A stretch of DNA of 64,000 nucleotides from Paragonimus skrjabini miyazakii (GCA_014338405.1 JTDE01000135.1:48972-112971), one strand, 5' to 3'; shown: positions 48,766 to 62,314, numbered from the stretch's first letter. Notes: generated by a model from the letters alone, not told the origin. Made by a program: numbers and translations.

Positions 48766-48904
48766 TGGAAGCATCATAGTGAATATATCGCACATGCTGT
48801 ACACACAAAAACAATACAATAAAAGAAGGTACATCAACCTTTGCCGATGAGTAGTTTGGCAGAGTAGTCAGTTTAAAAGAGACTCAGTTATGAAAAATCT
48901 AGGC

Positions 48905-48990
48905 TTTGGCTGGATTCAAAACAGAAATACCTAAGCAGCATGGTCAAACGTGACACGCACACTACCGTCTGAGCTGCGAAGCCAGGACCT
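48905..48990 (-). repeat. tRNA-like SINE head (relic)
   Basis: On the minus strand TTCGCAGCTCAGACGGTAG (48961-48980 region) resembles a tRNA D-arm/A box. TTTTGAATCCAGCC (about 48908-48920) resembles a B box at plausible spacing. It is distinct from the hammerhead element. It lies beside the LINE fragment but no join is visible. Confidence 0.4.
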
Positions 48991-50979
48991 CGCAAATCCC
49001 ATATTTGGACTCAGCCACCCACCCATTTCACTGTCTTGTATGCAATCCACCAAGTGATTTAGGGTATCAACCACTCCGCCAGAATGTCGCAAACAGTTCG
49101 CACCGGAATACACTAACGCCACTGTTGAGCACCCACTGATGAATTGGTTCGAACTCAGCCGAAGTCCGGCTTTTTCATAGATGAAACTTTTCCGAATCTT
49201 TCATTTTTCTCGAGAAATATTACGTTGACGTCAGTGAATTGAGAACAGATGTCGCATCAGGTACTGCCATCAGTTATTTTGGAAAAAACGTAACTGATCA
49301 CTTGTGAAGTTCCATAGGACTCGGGCTGCAATTACGTCATAACAGTGGTGCAGGGTTTGTGGGGCCCGTCGTTGTCGCAATGAATATGATAATAAGCAAA
49401 GTGGAAGTAACGAACTGTTGCCGTGTTCTACCAACAATATCAAACAGTAAGTTGATCTTATTTTCTGTCTGCTTTGGAAACAAAGGCTTACAAAATTGAT
49501 AAATGCAGGGCCGCCGATGTCGTAAATATTTCGTAGCTATTGGTTTCTATGATATAAAGATGACAAAAACCAAAATATAGAATTTTCACCCAGAATTCAA
49601 CCATTGATACCGGAGGGATACTTTTCAAGTGGTTAGATTGGGAAAGCTACTATCCCACCTAACCTGGGAGACTCCAACGTTGATGAGAAGTGATGTAGTT
49701 CAATGCTCGCGAGTGAAGGAAATAGCTCTTGGAATTAGGATTACGATTTATTAATTTACGGAGACTAGTTACCAACAACAACCATGTTATTCTGAAGTGA
49801 ACTCTTCGGATGATTGTGTAAGGAAATGAAATTATAACAGCAAACTTTATCTCATTTTTAGCGATGCGTTGGTTGCTACGAGGAATAGTTGCGGTCCGAG
49901 GTCATGACAAGTTGTTTCTTAGAAGAGTTAGAATTTTATTTCAGCAGTTGACTGGTGAAAATGATATATCTATACATTTTGTAAAATTACGCTTATGGAC
50001 TTCGTTTGAAAATGCACCACCGTGACAAAATTGCTGTTGACCCTGACGAAATTTTCCCTTTGGACAAAGCAACTAAAACTACGGAATAAAATATGTTTCA
50101 ATAGTGAGCACACTGTTAGAGAATACTTTTAAGATATCGCCGGCGGAATTAGAGTTCACTCCGCAAGAGAGTCTAATGAACGTATAACTAAAGACAAACG
50201 GATTCCTTTTCGAGACTGAAAAACTTTGAAGTAATAAATCAATCAAGCATTCTGTTCGAACTAAGTGATTTGCAAACGGAAAATGCATCAGCAGGTTAGA
50301 AAAAGATTTAACGGTTCGCAAAATGAATGAAACAGAAAAAGTGCCTTAATGACGTGCGAAATCCTAGATTACTCTGCAAGCCAATGAAAATTGCTAGCGA
50401 TGAAGGATTAAGTATTCCTACTGACATCTATAAATATTTCCGAGAAGTAAGTTTCCCCTGTCTCACGATTATCAGTAATCAACACGGCTGAAATTTGAAT
50501 TCTGCGAGTTGCTGCTATTGTACTTATTCTTGTTCGTGCTGAGTGCAAGACCACTAATTCATCGTAAAAATAACATGGCAACAACAATAGTAACCAAAAG
50601 TAGTGCAAGCCTGTGAAATCGGCGTAACTGACACTGACTACCTCAGTACCGTTTGCGCAAACAGAAGTAATCGATAGTGTCTGAGCAACATAGCTTGCTA
50701 GGTTCTAGGTGAGTAACAACACTTTAAACGATGCAGCTGGGTCGACCATGTGACCTGTACTCAAGACGGTCTCATCTAACGAAACCGCCGGGTTTCGGCC
50801 CAGTCGCTGAGTTGCCAGTGATTCAAGTTAGCAAATTTATATCCAGCTAGACTGTTAGCCACACCGTTGAAAAAAAGTGAGACCCAAGGTTCGATCTTGT
50901 TAGGGTTCATTAGTGGTGCATAAATGTGTTATGGACAAGACTGGAACGTTCGTCCCGCCTTTGCAAGACAAACGTGTGG
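48991..50979. other. No recognised gene
   Basis: Nothing recognised. Around 49110-49150 GGTTCGAACTC resembles an isolated B box, and GGTTCGATC occurs again near 50890. Confidence 0.4.
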
Positions 50980-51238
50980 AGCATTGCATCACTGACCTCA
51001 CATTAGGCGTGAGTGAATCGTCACATGCAAACGCCCAACCACTTTCGACTGGGAGTAGTGATCAGGTATCTTTTTTTCCATTCCGATGGAAGACAATTAC
51101 TGCTCGTTAACTCCATTCGATAACCCTGCAATTAGGATTTCCAGGGCAGATCGAAATCTCCCACTTCGTTGCACCTGCTGCAGAATGCTTCACATGAGTA
51201 TTCGTGGGTTCTGTTAATTTCAAGTTGTACATTACGCA
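50980..51238 (-). repeat. Hammerhead element relic (copy G), tail joined to head
   Basis: Minus-strand copy reading from the element tail (ACTTGAAATTAAC) through a linker (GCAGCAGG...GGGAGATTTCGATCTG) into the head (CCTAATTGCAGGGTTATCG) and ending at the A box (GTCAGTGATGCAATG). The ribozyme itself is not included. The order tail-linker-head is the same as at the B-C junction of 12.9 kb, so this junction is a real part of the family and not a local accident. Confidence 0.8.
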
Positions 51239-54200
51239 GCCTTTTTGGTGTTTATTACATCAACGTGTTTAACAAAGGCCCGGAATTGTATTCCACTAAC
51301 TGTTGTTGTATACTCCTATCCGGACAACCAATATATATACACCGCAACTATAGATGAGCTGGTAAGTCGGACAAAAGATAGAATGGTCCGTTGGAAAATG
51401 AAAGATAATATTGAGTGTGTATGTGGAACTACAGTCGTCCTTCAACAACTAAGCAGACACGACTTAATGCTAAATGTATTGTTTCACTTATACCGTTTGC
51501 AACGTGAATGTCATTGAAATTCAATCACAACTAAATCTGATTTTTGAAAGCGGCTTCAATTGAAATTTTGTCAACTGACGCTTGCGATGAAATTCATATG
51601 AACGTTTCTGGATAACCGTTGATCAGTAAAACATTCCCCAAACATTCTTCTTTCCTGTTGAGGTTGTTATCAATACTTATTTAAGTAGCTCCGCGGAGCA
51701 AAATTTGGATTATATTACGTTGCAAATGAAGAAACCTGAAGACACTGGCTACTTTATATTGCCTTTTGATAAACAACACGATGGTCTAAATCACAATGTC
51801 CAAAAATAATAAGCTGCTTCTTATTTTCTTTATAATAATCTGTCAAATTTATGTAAGAAGATTTCAACAGTCTGTAATGTTAATCCAAAATTATCGCATT
51901 ATTAAAATTAATATATCGTCGACTTAGTGTTTGTGTAGTATAACAATCATTCAAATTCGACAGTATGTCTATCAACAACCTACTAATAGATTCTCATTTT
52001 GCGGTTTTAACGGGGTCGCTTAAATGATCTCAATCGGTACAACTCATACAACAGAAGCCAGGAATAAATAAAGATTCAGTGTATTGAAATCCCAAAAGGA
52101 AATTACTCGGAATTGTTACTACGATTGCATTTTTCGAACTAAATATTTACACGACTTACGATTTCACGTGCTTTTTGGCTCACTAACCTCTGTGGACTCA
52201 TGCACAGATGTAACACTTCGCAGGATAGAGCACAACACATACTCAGTGGGACAAATCTAATCGTGAACTATAGTGCAATAACATAATGACCGTTCCCCAG
52301 TGAAAAACATCTAAAACTATCACGCTCACTGGCGGTCACGCTACTTGCGTTTGTTTGTATGCATATGTTATAGTTTAGACTCATGGACAAGTGTGCGCGT
52401 GCATACAAGGACAAAATGCTTAAAACACGCAGTCTAAGTGGACCCTAACGAGAATTTCTGATATTTATGCGAAGCTGACTAAAACGCGGCAGGCTGACGC
52501 ATCAATGGGCGACTAGAAATGTCAAAATAAGCATATGTTGACCTCCAAGTTGAGTGCCATTTGCATCGAATTTTGTCAAGAAGATTGTTTGTTTCTCAGA
52601 TTACTTTCGTTTGTTTCATTTGTGCTGCATGAATTTGCCTCCTCCTCCTTCTTGTTCTCGAAGAAAACTCACCGTTATTCTGTGTTGACGTGTAATAACT
52701 GTTGCACCTATCCTGCAACTATTCTCGTATAGTCCATTTCAACAATTGTGCACACACCTCCGTGTGTGTCAATAAAGTTCTCTCATCCAGTAAAGCCACG
52801 CAGGACGAGTTATTCAAGTCCTCAGTAGAGAGGGTAGAGATGCTGTCGGACGTTGACATTTTGGTCACCTTTTCAGGAAGCAATAAAACCATTTAATAAT
52901 CAACTTCATAATTCTATTAAAAAGATCTATGAAAAGAATGAAAGAATAACGTTTCGGATTTATTGGTTAAAATGGTTTCTCCTTAATGTTATATGTTGTC
53001 CGACTGAATAGCTGAAAATCCGAGGGATGGAACTACGAATATTAGGATGACTGTTTAAAAAATTTATTTTTGACAGATATCTGTCGCTATGGCAACATAT
53101 GGTCACATTGCAAAGTCATCCATTTAATTTCAAAATGACCCAAATCTGTTCAATGCATTCGACCCTGGTTGTTGCTTTTTGGGTTAAAGTAGGTGTTGAC
53201 AACAGTGTGTTTCAGGTGCCATCAAATCTAAGGCAATTGATTTCACAAAATTCAGTACCAGCTGCACTTAGTGGAACATATCCAGACTCGATATGATGAT
53301 AGTCTGTAGGTAAGTTTGTGCAAATGTGCTCTATGAGTGTGCGATACTAAACGGCTTCTGTCCTTTAATAACACCTGGTGGAAAGTCACATTTGAGAAAA
53401 CTTCCAAATGTGATGCAGATGGTTCATTATCGTTGACTGGTTGATGCTGACGTTCGGTGCAGTGCGTACACAACACTGAGGACAAAGAATAGCGTCCCTG
53501 ACATGTATGTCGTAAATCCAACAGTGCTCACACTTGACATAAATCTCCACTTGCAAGTAGGCTTTCCAGCCATCTTACTACAGAAGGCGGAATTAGATTG
53601 CAATTTTGCTGTTGTCGCAAGATATCCTTTGAGTGAATTCTTGACCCGACCGGTATCCAAACTGTGGTACAACCGCTTAGGAAGTATCCATGCCGATCTC
53701 TACGCTATGAAACTTACATACAGCACTACCAAACTGTTGCTTTCATTCGGTTAACTACTAACGGCAGCCTGGCTAGCGGTTACTCACTCATTAACTATTA
53801 CAGGTAAAAATGTTATCTGTTGGCTTTAACTCGTTTGTACCTATAGTGCACATGTTGTGACCAATTTTGCTGGCGTTATTAAAGCATGGCATTTGAAAAA
53901 TTGTAGAAAGAACATTGACAGTATTGGGCATTTTAGTTTGACATTTCTTATTTCCTATGGAAGAGGAAGTTTCGTTCATACCGTGTTATTGTTTGCAAAC
54001 GATGTCATTGGTTATTTCAAAAGATTGCCCCGTTTTCCTGGCGGATAGTGCTGGTCGATACAGTGCAAACAGAGACATGCTACGCTTTATAAATGGGCTA
54101 CATTGGGCAGCGACGGACACAAGCAGATTCATCCGCAGTTTATCAGACTTGCTGGATGGTAGTAGGCAAATATTTCAGCAAATTGTATTTACTGTTCATT

Positions 54201-54289
54201 AAAAGATGTTATATTCCCTTACGTACAGTAGGTTTTCACGGTTGGTTTCCTTTGCTGTTAACTACACGATTCAAAATTAGTGACAATAA
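51239..54289. other. No recognised gene
   Basis: No recognised family. Several frames of 60-90 codons (for example 53252-53521 minus, 53503-53754 plus) overlap on opposite strands and are unassigned. LINE sequence may begin before 54290 but is too decayed to call. Confidence 0.45.
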
Positions 54290-54702
54290 CCAACCGACTC
54301 TCCCGTGCGTTAGCATAGGTCAAGGTGCCCCTTAAAAATCTTATAAATTATGGATCAAGATTATTTATTCAACCAGATTTACATTCGGATACTCTGGCAT
54401 AGGTGCTTTTAGTTTCTATAGCTAGCGTCGATGTCATCCAGTTCGCACGCAGTGCAACGTGTAATTGATGTGCAGCGGTTGACCAATCAGTCCTGTCTTC
54501 ACTGTATGGTCAATTTGAAGAAACTTAAATTCAATAGCTGACAGCCCACCTTAGTTGATAGTGAGGAAACGTTTGTTATGGGTGATGCTCGAACAACATT
54601 CTATTACGAACTTAAATTTCAAAAACATTACGCAATTAAAATGTCACTCATAACTGATCGTAACTGCCACACTTTCGCAGAAATTCCCGTCATCCACATT
54701 TG
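54290..54702 (+). pseudogene. LINE reverse-transcriptase fragment (decayed)
   Basis: Blocks in RT order: LPCVSIGQGAP (compare the GVRQG-P turn), then VDVIQFARSA in the place of the YADD box, then AVQRVIDVQRLTNQSCLHCMVNLKKLK, matching the helix and 'GLxVNxxKTK' segment that follow the active site in LINE RTs (shown here in parts: AVQRVIDVQRLTNQS and VNLKKLK). At least one frame shift lies between the second and third blocks, and stops occur. The fragment ends where the inverted hammerhead element begins. Confidence 0.45.
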
Positions 54703-54709
54703 AAAAGAA

Positions 54710-54754
54710 GCACTGGACTCGAGCTTCGACCTTGCTAGAACTCGTCAGTAGTGC
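54710..54754 (-). ncRNA. Hammerhead ribozyme (copy E), damaged
   Basis: Layout as in unit A, but GAAA has become GAAG, helix II (GTTCT opposite AGGTC) is weakened and one helix I pair is lost. Core damage suggests that it is inactive. Confidence 0.75.
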
Positions 54755-54994
54755 ATATCCTCTCCACGGCCGGGACTAGAACTCCGGCCACGTTTACATG
54801 AGGCGACCATGCTGACGACTGCGTCACTGACCTAACAATAATCACGACCGAATCACCAAATGTGAACGCTTGGTCACACTAGATTGTGATAGGGCAATCT
54901 ACGCAATACTTAGCAACACACTCAGCACTACTCACTAGCGACTGTAGCTGACCGTCTACGCTTCATAATTCAGTCATCCCTAATGCGAGGTCAA

Positions 54995-55048
54995 TGGCGC
55001 AGTTGTCAACATGGTCACCTCATGAAAATGTGGCCAGAGTTCTAGTCC
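54995..55048 (+). promoter_or_regulatory. tRNA-like A and B boxes, copy F
   Basis: A box TGGCGCAGTTG at 54995-55005 and B-box-like GAGTTCTAGTCC ending near 55047. The B box has drifted from GGTTCAAGTCC (the RA of the consensus is now TA), so promoter strength is probably reduced. Confidence 0.6.
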
Positions 55049-55066
55049 CGGTAGTGGCGGGGATAT

Positions 55067-55111
55067 GCATTACTGACGAGCTCTAATGAAAGCGAAACTC
55101 GAGTCTAGTGC
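55067..55111 (+). ncRNA. Type I hammerhead ribozyme (copy F)
   Basis: Complete 45-nt layout: helix I GCATTA with TAGTGC (one U-G wobble), CTGACGA at 55073-55079, helix II GCTCT/AAAGC with one C-A mismatch, GAAA and CTCGAGTC, cleavage expected after 55105. All core bases are kept. Confidence 0.82.
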
Positions 55112-55220
55112 TTCTTTACGAAAGGGGCCGATTGGAAAGTCTATGTGAATGCGACAGCTGCGATCAGTTGTGGGTGATGTTCAAATTGAAATAAACCAAA
55201 TCCCCGACTACACATAAGTA

Positions 55221-56865
55221 ACGTGTTAATCGTTTTGTTAGAGGTTAGTGGGTGAAATTGTGTCCTACTCTCCTTCTGGCAAAACGATTCGCACATGAAA
55301 CATTATAAGAATAATCCCGTGATGAAATTCTATAACTAAGGCATGTCGTAATTCCACAAAAGTTAATCTTTTGTCTACTCGCGTCAATATTCTGACATAT
55401 AGACTGGGCACCATCTGAGGGTAGATCGTAGTAGGCTATAGCTCAAACTCCTCCACGTTTGTTTCAGTGGGGTCGCCAATTCTCCCATCGTACGAAGATC
55501 TAAACATCTTTTGTAAGCTCGCTGTACTAACTGTGGGCATTGGTACACTAAGCTGAAAATTTATGAGTAATTGGAAACTAGTACAGAAAACAGGCCAATC
55601 AGAAACCATAAATTCTTGTAGAGTTAACCGTCCTTTTGTGATATACGACCTACAGATTTGAGCATTGCTTTGAATAAAAGCTCCAACCGATTAACAGTTT
55701 GAAGAAGTAAGAGCAATGGCTGTGTTTCGGCTTGTGAAAGTAGGATTCGTCGTGGCCAATGTTCCAAATATTGAAGATATTATTATATGGTCGACCAGAA
55801 TCCATCGATAGTGCGCCACTCAAAACATACTCCTCCCAGTTGATTGTTATCCCAATAATAATTTTGCAGTCCAAACTAAGCCAGGTTAGCCGTCTTTTTG
55901 TTGGGGAGGGGGAGGCGAACACTATACCTGTTGATGAAATACCTTCTAGATAATCGACAAACCAGTCTGGTAACTGAGGCTTGAATTGAAAACTGATGGG
56001 TATGCCTATTTTTCAAGTCAGTCGAAATCTGGGTGACCTGTTAACACACGTTAACCCGGTGGCACCACAATATTCTGGAGTGGCCTATAATTTTTATTGC
56101 GCCATTTCTCCAAATGTTTGCATTAATTTTCTATGGAGGTTTTTGGCAAGAATCCAACCCATTGCTTCACGATGAGGTTTATTTCGTCTGCCGTTGACAA
56201 CTTGAAGGACAGAAAACATCAGTAAAATAACTGGGGCATATAATGTATCCTAGATATGTGTCGCAATAACTGGTCAGAAGTTCCTGTTCAAAACGACTCA
56301 CATTTCTTACGCAGCCAACTACGTAATCAGAAAGTTTGAAGAGTCTTACTTTTTGTGTATGACACGTCAGCACTCTCTTTACTTGATGCACGCCACTCTT
56401 CTGATGACCAGTAAACACTAATAGCGTCCAGGGGGTTGAAGTTTCCATTGAGTTGGACGGTATCCCAAAGATCAAGCAATTAATATGATCTGGTCGATTG
56501 AAACGCATGATGTAAGCGTGAAGGTTGACAGTCAGGAGTTCAGTTTATCTAATTGGCATAAACAGGGACCAAACTGTTCTGGGTGTGATGTTCGCATAAA
56601 CGTTCTATCCGAAACAGTTACAGAAGCTTGTAACTCCACCGTAAGGATTCACATATTTAGGACATTTTTTGATGAGTGCGATTGAAAGCCATCAGAAAAT
56701 TCTTCCATCAAACAGAAATATGGGGTTATCTCGAAATGAAGACAGAACCTTTTAAAAGGGACTTTTACAACGGATGTAGAGTGAAAACCAATTCAAGTAT
56801 ACATGGATTAGGGAGTACAGTGTGCTGTACAGACAATTTAAACAAGTGGAAACTGAAGACAGTAG
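55221..56865. other. No recognised gene
   Basis: No recognised family. Frames at 56179-56508 (-, 109 codons) and 56485-56685 (+, 66 codons, with NCSGCDVRINV) lie just upstream of the lectin-like segment and could be related exons, without firm support. Confidence 0.4.
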
Positions 56866-57225
56866 CGAAGTGTACACAATTTTTGTAATAGATCTGTTCG
56901 TGATGCAGTATGTGACGCTTCTTCGATCACATCAGAATCACACCGAGAGTTTACGGTAAATTTTCTACATATAACCGATCCAATTGGAAAAAATCTGGTC
57001 TGCAGCTGAAATGGAATAAGCGACATGAACGAAATGCCCAGAGATGATAAATGCCCAACAGCCAAGTTCCTGTCGTGTTTTAGTAACACAGTCCTTACAG
57101 AACTTGAAGTATATGGGCATTCTGTTCTTGATGATAGTTCAAGTTCATTCGAAGTCCAGACTTTCACAGTGTCTTCTGTTAGATTAACAGTTTCGTTAAA
57201 CTACCTATCAATAATAAGTCGCTAA
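56866..57225 (+). pseudogene. Possible F-type-lectin-like (FTP domain) segment
   Basis: A plus-strand frame of 119 codons is open except for one TGA at 57007-57009. Its second half reads KCPTAKFLSCFSNTVLTELEVYG, given here as CPTAKFLSCFSN and LTELEVYG. That resembles the end of fucolectin/FTP-type domains, where a C-x-P-x-GR-[YF]-x-S strand leads to LTLCEVEVYG. The conserved last-strand cysteine is a threonine or glutamate here. The first half has FTVNFLHITDP and two cysteines. It could be an exon with a different splice layout, a pseudogene or coincidence. TAA at 57223-57225 ends it. Confidence 0.25.
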
Positions 57226-60200
57226 TCATTCAGTGATGTGCAATCCGTTACTTATATTAAAGCAGTAGGCTCACAACTTATAGATATGTGGTTGCAGGTT
57301 AGCAAATAATTAGTTGTTGGTAATTCTATCGGTGAGATGATTATTTGAATTTTAAAAAATATCTTCCTGTGTACTACCAATAAGATAAATGGTCACCAGT
57401 CTATGATATATATATGTGTGTACTAACTTGCATGATTTTTTAACTTCAAGATAAAAACAATCTAACGTACATTTCGGGAAATAAAAGCGAATAAACTTAA
57501 AAAACGTGTGCTAACTCTTTGCTGAAATAAAGTCACTGAGTAACTAAAAACAAATAAGATCAAGAAACCGTGTAGTCAACAAAATATTTAACACAGTTTT
57601 ACCTGGAGAGCTTAAAAATAAACAACAATTCTCTTACAAACCGTTGTCTATCCATATAAGTTGTAAATGTGTACAAGTCAAAACTGACACGAAGTAAAAT
57701 GTGGTCATCGAGAGATGAGAATGTCTTTAGAACGCTTTGTCTTATGGGTTCATGTCCAAGCCATCTCACGTTCGTGACAGTTTTTGGGTTCTATCGGTAG
57801 TATACCTGAAGTGTTTCCTAGAGGAATATGAAACTTTTAATTTAGAGCCAGTGGTGCAGCATAAGTGTGTTGGCTATCATTTTCGGAATGAAGCCACATA
57901 GAAATAACTCACAGTTACTACTAGTTCCTAAATTCAACCGGAAGACAATTTGCCTTAAATGTTAGCTGAAGAAGTTCTTTAACGAGAGATCTGATCTATG
58001 GTGCCCCGTCTTGACTGTTAACTAAACTCTATTTCGCATATTTACAGTGTGGCCATTGTGGTCACGACTTCACAGCAAATTTCACCATGTCCTAACGTCA
58101 GAATCTGCGCATGACTGATCCCAAAAATCAATATTGAATGGCCAGAATCTTCAAAGAGGTAGTCAGAAGGTTATACAACAAAGCATCTCCTTGGGCAGGC
58201 ACAGCAAATTCTGGCGAAGAATTTTCATCTTGGTATGTTACAACTCTGACCCCGTGAAGCCTAGTCAGTGTGAGTTAGATACAGAGTGCATGACAGCTTA
58301 CTTCACGAGAACAGTTACTGTAGACATGAGTCAGTGGATGCTACGGGGTCTTGTTAAGACTACTGCCTATATCAGAGTATATTACGGTACATGAAGTATC
58401 ATCCACTTAACAATGTGTACAAGTTGTTGCGACGAATATGCTAAAATTTCAATGGAGGATCACATTTTGAACAAAACACAGTATACTAGTATTGGACAAT
58501 AAGACATTCAGTCCTACGCCCTCAAACGTCTGTTGATATACAACGGCTTTATTACATTCAGATCTTGATATTACCAGATTGTCTGCACATAGACAAGGTT
58601 TTAGTGGCCATGCTTTGAACCCAGGCCTTGGTGATTATACCAGTTTATTTAATCATAGACAAGGATTTTAACTCAGAGTTATGAGAAACTTCAGTTTGGC
58701 AACACGACGTGTGTGTGGAGATATTTGGAACAGTAGTAGGTTTTTCGGTGATCTCCGTGTTTATTGCAAATACAAGCTAGGTTTGATCCTACTAGATTGC
58801 CGTTTCCCTTAATTTTTCCTGGCCTAGGTAGAACCATCTGACAACCCAAAAAGTGATCTGCGTGTGGAACTAAAAGGTTTGGTTCCCACAAATGTGGCAC
58901 CAACAATTACAACCGTATACATCCGGAAAAGTGTTCAATAAGTACGTATGTTTTCTACTGTTTGGTTTCTTCTTGGATTCTGAAATCTCTTGCCTCAGCA
59001 TGCATCCGGATTAATGAAGGAATCTTTGAGACACTTAGATTTCTGAATGAAAAGTACTTCTTCTCAGATACGCATATTTATTCTCTCTACAAACCGGAAG
59101 TTTTCAATACATTTGTCACTTAAAGAAAACAATTCCGCAAGACAGTTGCGTCCCTTCTTCTTTTGATCTGAGTATGCAACGTTCCCATTTTGTGTTTACC
59201 ACACCTCCAACTAATTTTTAGATTCTATTGGCAAAATTCGCGTAAAACTCCAGCTGTTTTGAATGGAATCATTTTACGCATCATTTGACTTTGAAAAACA
59301 AGTTCGCTCCATTGGGCAGCTGCACTTAAAATACACGTGTTTTGTGTCAGGTTTAAACACTATTGTTTATGAAATGTTGCTCTGGAATTTCTCACTGCTT
59401 CCCGCAACCTAAATTGTTCGACTGTGTTATATTTTGTAAATTTTTTAAGCCAATCATTTAACTTAAGCGGAATTCACTCCACAAGCCCATAAACAAAAGC
59501 ATGTCAGTGAATTATGTATGCTGTAGCAACACGACAGCTGTTACAGTTTTTCACGAGGTTTAACTGCAAACGGTGGTGACATAAGTTTTTCGGTAGACAG
59601 ATCCGATCATACAGAAGTTTCTCTTGACAAACATAACTTGGGATAAATTGCTCCTTTGAACAGGCACCTACTGTTGACCGTTTCCGTCAAACAAGCAAAA
59701 GTGCACATTCAAGCATGTATGTTGGAGTGTACACGTCCAGAGCAAACCAACTGACAGCAGTCATTTGTTTTCGTCCACGTGATGGCGGTCATCGATCCAA
59801 CGGTTTTCTTTGGCACGCCAAATTGTTGGGCAATGTTTTAGCCGGTCTGTGGTCGAAAGTTAGTTTAGTTTTTGTTCTACTGCGTGTGCGCATGTGTTTG
59901 TATGTGCGGATCCAAACTCTATTCGCAAAAAACTAAGCATCGCTTATGATTCACAAAAGAAGCGGAATCAGTTTTAGGCTGTCATCTGCGAACAATCACG
60001 TTCATCGCCAGTGTGCAATCACCTCTGTCCATCTTGGATTCAATGGTAAAGCCACAACATGTCAGACAAAAAAAATAAAATTACAAACGGACATCCAGAT
60101 TTAAGAGTTAACGTCTGAACACTGGAGTGGGGATACTCTGCTTAAATGATACTGAGGATAGGTTCCAAAAGGGCATGCAAGAAAAGGTTGATCACTGTAG

Positions 60201-62314
60201 AAAAAAGCCAAGAGTATTTACGATCTCTATTTCGGACAAACTTCTTCACAAAAATTTTCAATCTACTATTTAAATGGATTTGTAGTTACTCAGGGTGTCT
60301 CCATTTGGCTTCAGTTTGAGTAAACGATCTACAACACAATGAAATGTGGGCTGAAATTTTGGACACAGATTTATATCGCATTCATGACTGAAATAGGTTT
60401 TAGGTGTCACTAACTACAGCGCAGTCCTGTGTCAATTTAAACCTCTCATCTGGCAGAATTACGTCAAGTCTCGGTGAAATACAAGCATCTCGGGGAAACC
60501 TAATATTTACCTAAGAAAAACTCCACTCACCGAGTCATCCACGGTCACACGTTCCACCAAACAAGGACTAACACATAAGGGGTCAATCGCTGAAGTCATG
60601 GAATGGAATAGATAGGTTACTTTGCCGACAGAAATATTTCACAGTCGTGAACCGCATTGCCTATCATCTCTGTTGACGCTGAAGTTGTAGAGAGTTTTAA
60701 AACATTACTCAATCGGCACATACGTGAAAGACAACCGGCATTAAACGTTTCCTAACCGGCATGTAGCCAACTCTCACAGGTTACTAAACACAAATACATG
60801 GCAGAGTGTGGGCTTCGTACGTTTCAACGTTCGTTACTAAAATGACTACAGCTAGCAGCTTCATGAAAGTTTCCTTCTACGTATTTTCACTCACCCTGTC
60901 ATCACACCTATAAACCGTCCAAAACAATTTTCCATCGATAAAGAGACAGGAAAGCACAGGCACAGATACTTTCAGACCCTGTAACAACCTATGAACCTCT
61001 CTTTGTATTCGTATAAAAATGCACAGCCTCTCAATAATCTGAACAGACTATAAATTTTCCTTTGAGCATGGGGCTATATGTGAGAAGAACTAAAGCAAAA
61101 TATGTATGTACCTACGAAGACATCAAAAGATGGTTAAAAATTCCACATCCATGGTTTTTCACTCGATAAGTCTCATTATGAAACAACGCAGTAAAAATGT
61201 TGAGTTTCCCGCCAGAAATAGGTTGGAATGGATTAGAACACTGACTTTCCAGAACCGAGATAAAGTATATTCTGTTCATACCTCCCAGGGACCCAAGGTT
61301 TATGTCCAGTGAAATGCTAAATCTTTCTCAGAAACTTGGGATTTGTCGGTACAGTTTTTCGAATAGAAGGGAAGGACGTTTATCATAAAAACAATCATCC
61401 GCAAGTGTGAATTTTCAAACAAGGCTTGTCTCATCACTTTTAAAATGTACACTTCGACCAATGATTGGTTTCCGCCTTACAGTAATCTTTTCAATTTAGT
61501 TAGAAAATTATTCTTTTGAACTGAAGTTTGCAGGTCAATCGTCCTTCAGCTACGCATTTAGTTCCACAACAGAATTGCCAGCTCAAATTGAAGTATTTCC
61601 AACAACGACTGTGCTTTTATCGTAGTCACTGCATAAGCGTTTAGTTGTCTCCACCGAATGACCTTCAGGAACTTCGTGCCAAAAACGTTATGATAAGTAC
61701 CAGCGGTCTCGCCGGGAAAGCAAAGTTACTGACTTGAGTAGAACATTGCAGTTTCAGATATCAAGGAAAATTTGTTTTTATTCACGATGCTAAAATATGC
61801 TTGGTGTGTTCCTGTCCTCAGATAAGTACCACCCTGAAAAACAGACAACTTAACGATAACTCGAACAACAGTGTACATTTGGGCCGTAGTAAAAACACGC
61901 CTCATTCCTAAAAGCAGTTCGTGATTTGTAGCGAAAAGGATAATACATTGCTACTCATACTGCTCTTCTTCAGTAAACAGATGATGCAATAGCTCGCGAT
62001 AGGTTCACACTACATAACAAATTCTAAAACAGTTTAAACGGCTTTCAAAAAAGTTGAGCGTCTTTTTATTAGTTTATCAGTTTTTCGTCTGGTTACATTT
62101 TCTGTTACAATGAATTCCCGAATATCTGCTGAAATATTCTTAATTCCATTTTAAATCTATAAAGCTTCCTATCTTTAACGCGCGTAGGCGAACGTAAAAA
62201 GTTTCGCACAAGTTTCCGCACAGACAGCAGTGAGACTGGAAGATGCAAAATCAGCCCGATCGGGACTATTCAACACTAGTCTAATGCAGTTTAGGCGAAA
62301 AGCTGAACCCTTGT
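57226..62314. other. No recognised gene
   Basis: Nothing named. An 86-codon plus-strand frame at 58134-58394 looks protein-like (MSQWMLRGLVKTTAYIRVYY) but matches no family that I can identify. The remaining frames are short. Confidence 0.45.

Larger units (their letters stand above)
54703..55220. mobile_element. Inverted head-to-head pair of hammerhead elements
   Basis: A minus-oriented copy (54703 to about 54900) faces a plus-oriented copy (about 54965-55220), so their heads point to each other and their ribozymes lie outside. Between them is less-conserved sequence. Both copies hold the tRNA-like boxes and the ribozyme. The left one lacks most of its tail, and the right one keeps it to ATCCCCGACTAC. 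This repeats the inverted layout of the 12.4-13.3 kb element at an unrelated site. No target duplication was found. Confidence 0.8.

Noticed and set aside
53252..53754. Overlapping frames on both strands considered as integrase-like or other retroelement protein
   Set aside because: The cysteine/histidine spacing does not fit an HHCC integrase finger and the frames conflict.
58691..58906. Minus-strand segment with AATAAACACGG, considered as an LTR end
   Set aside because: No second copy in the window and no boundary that fits LTR termini.
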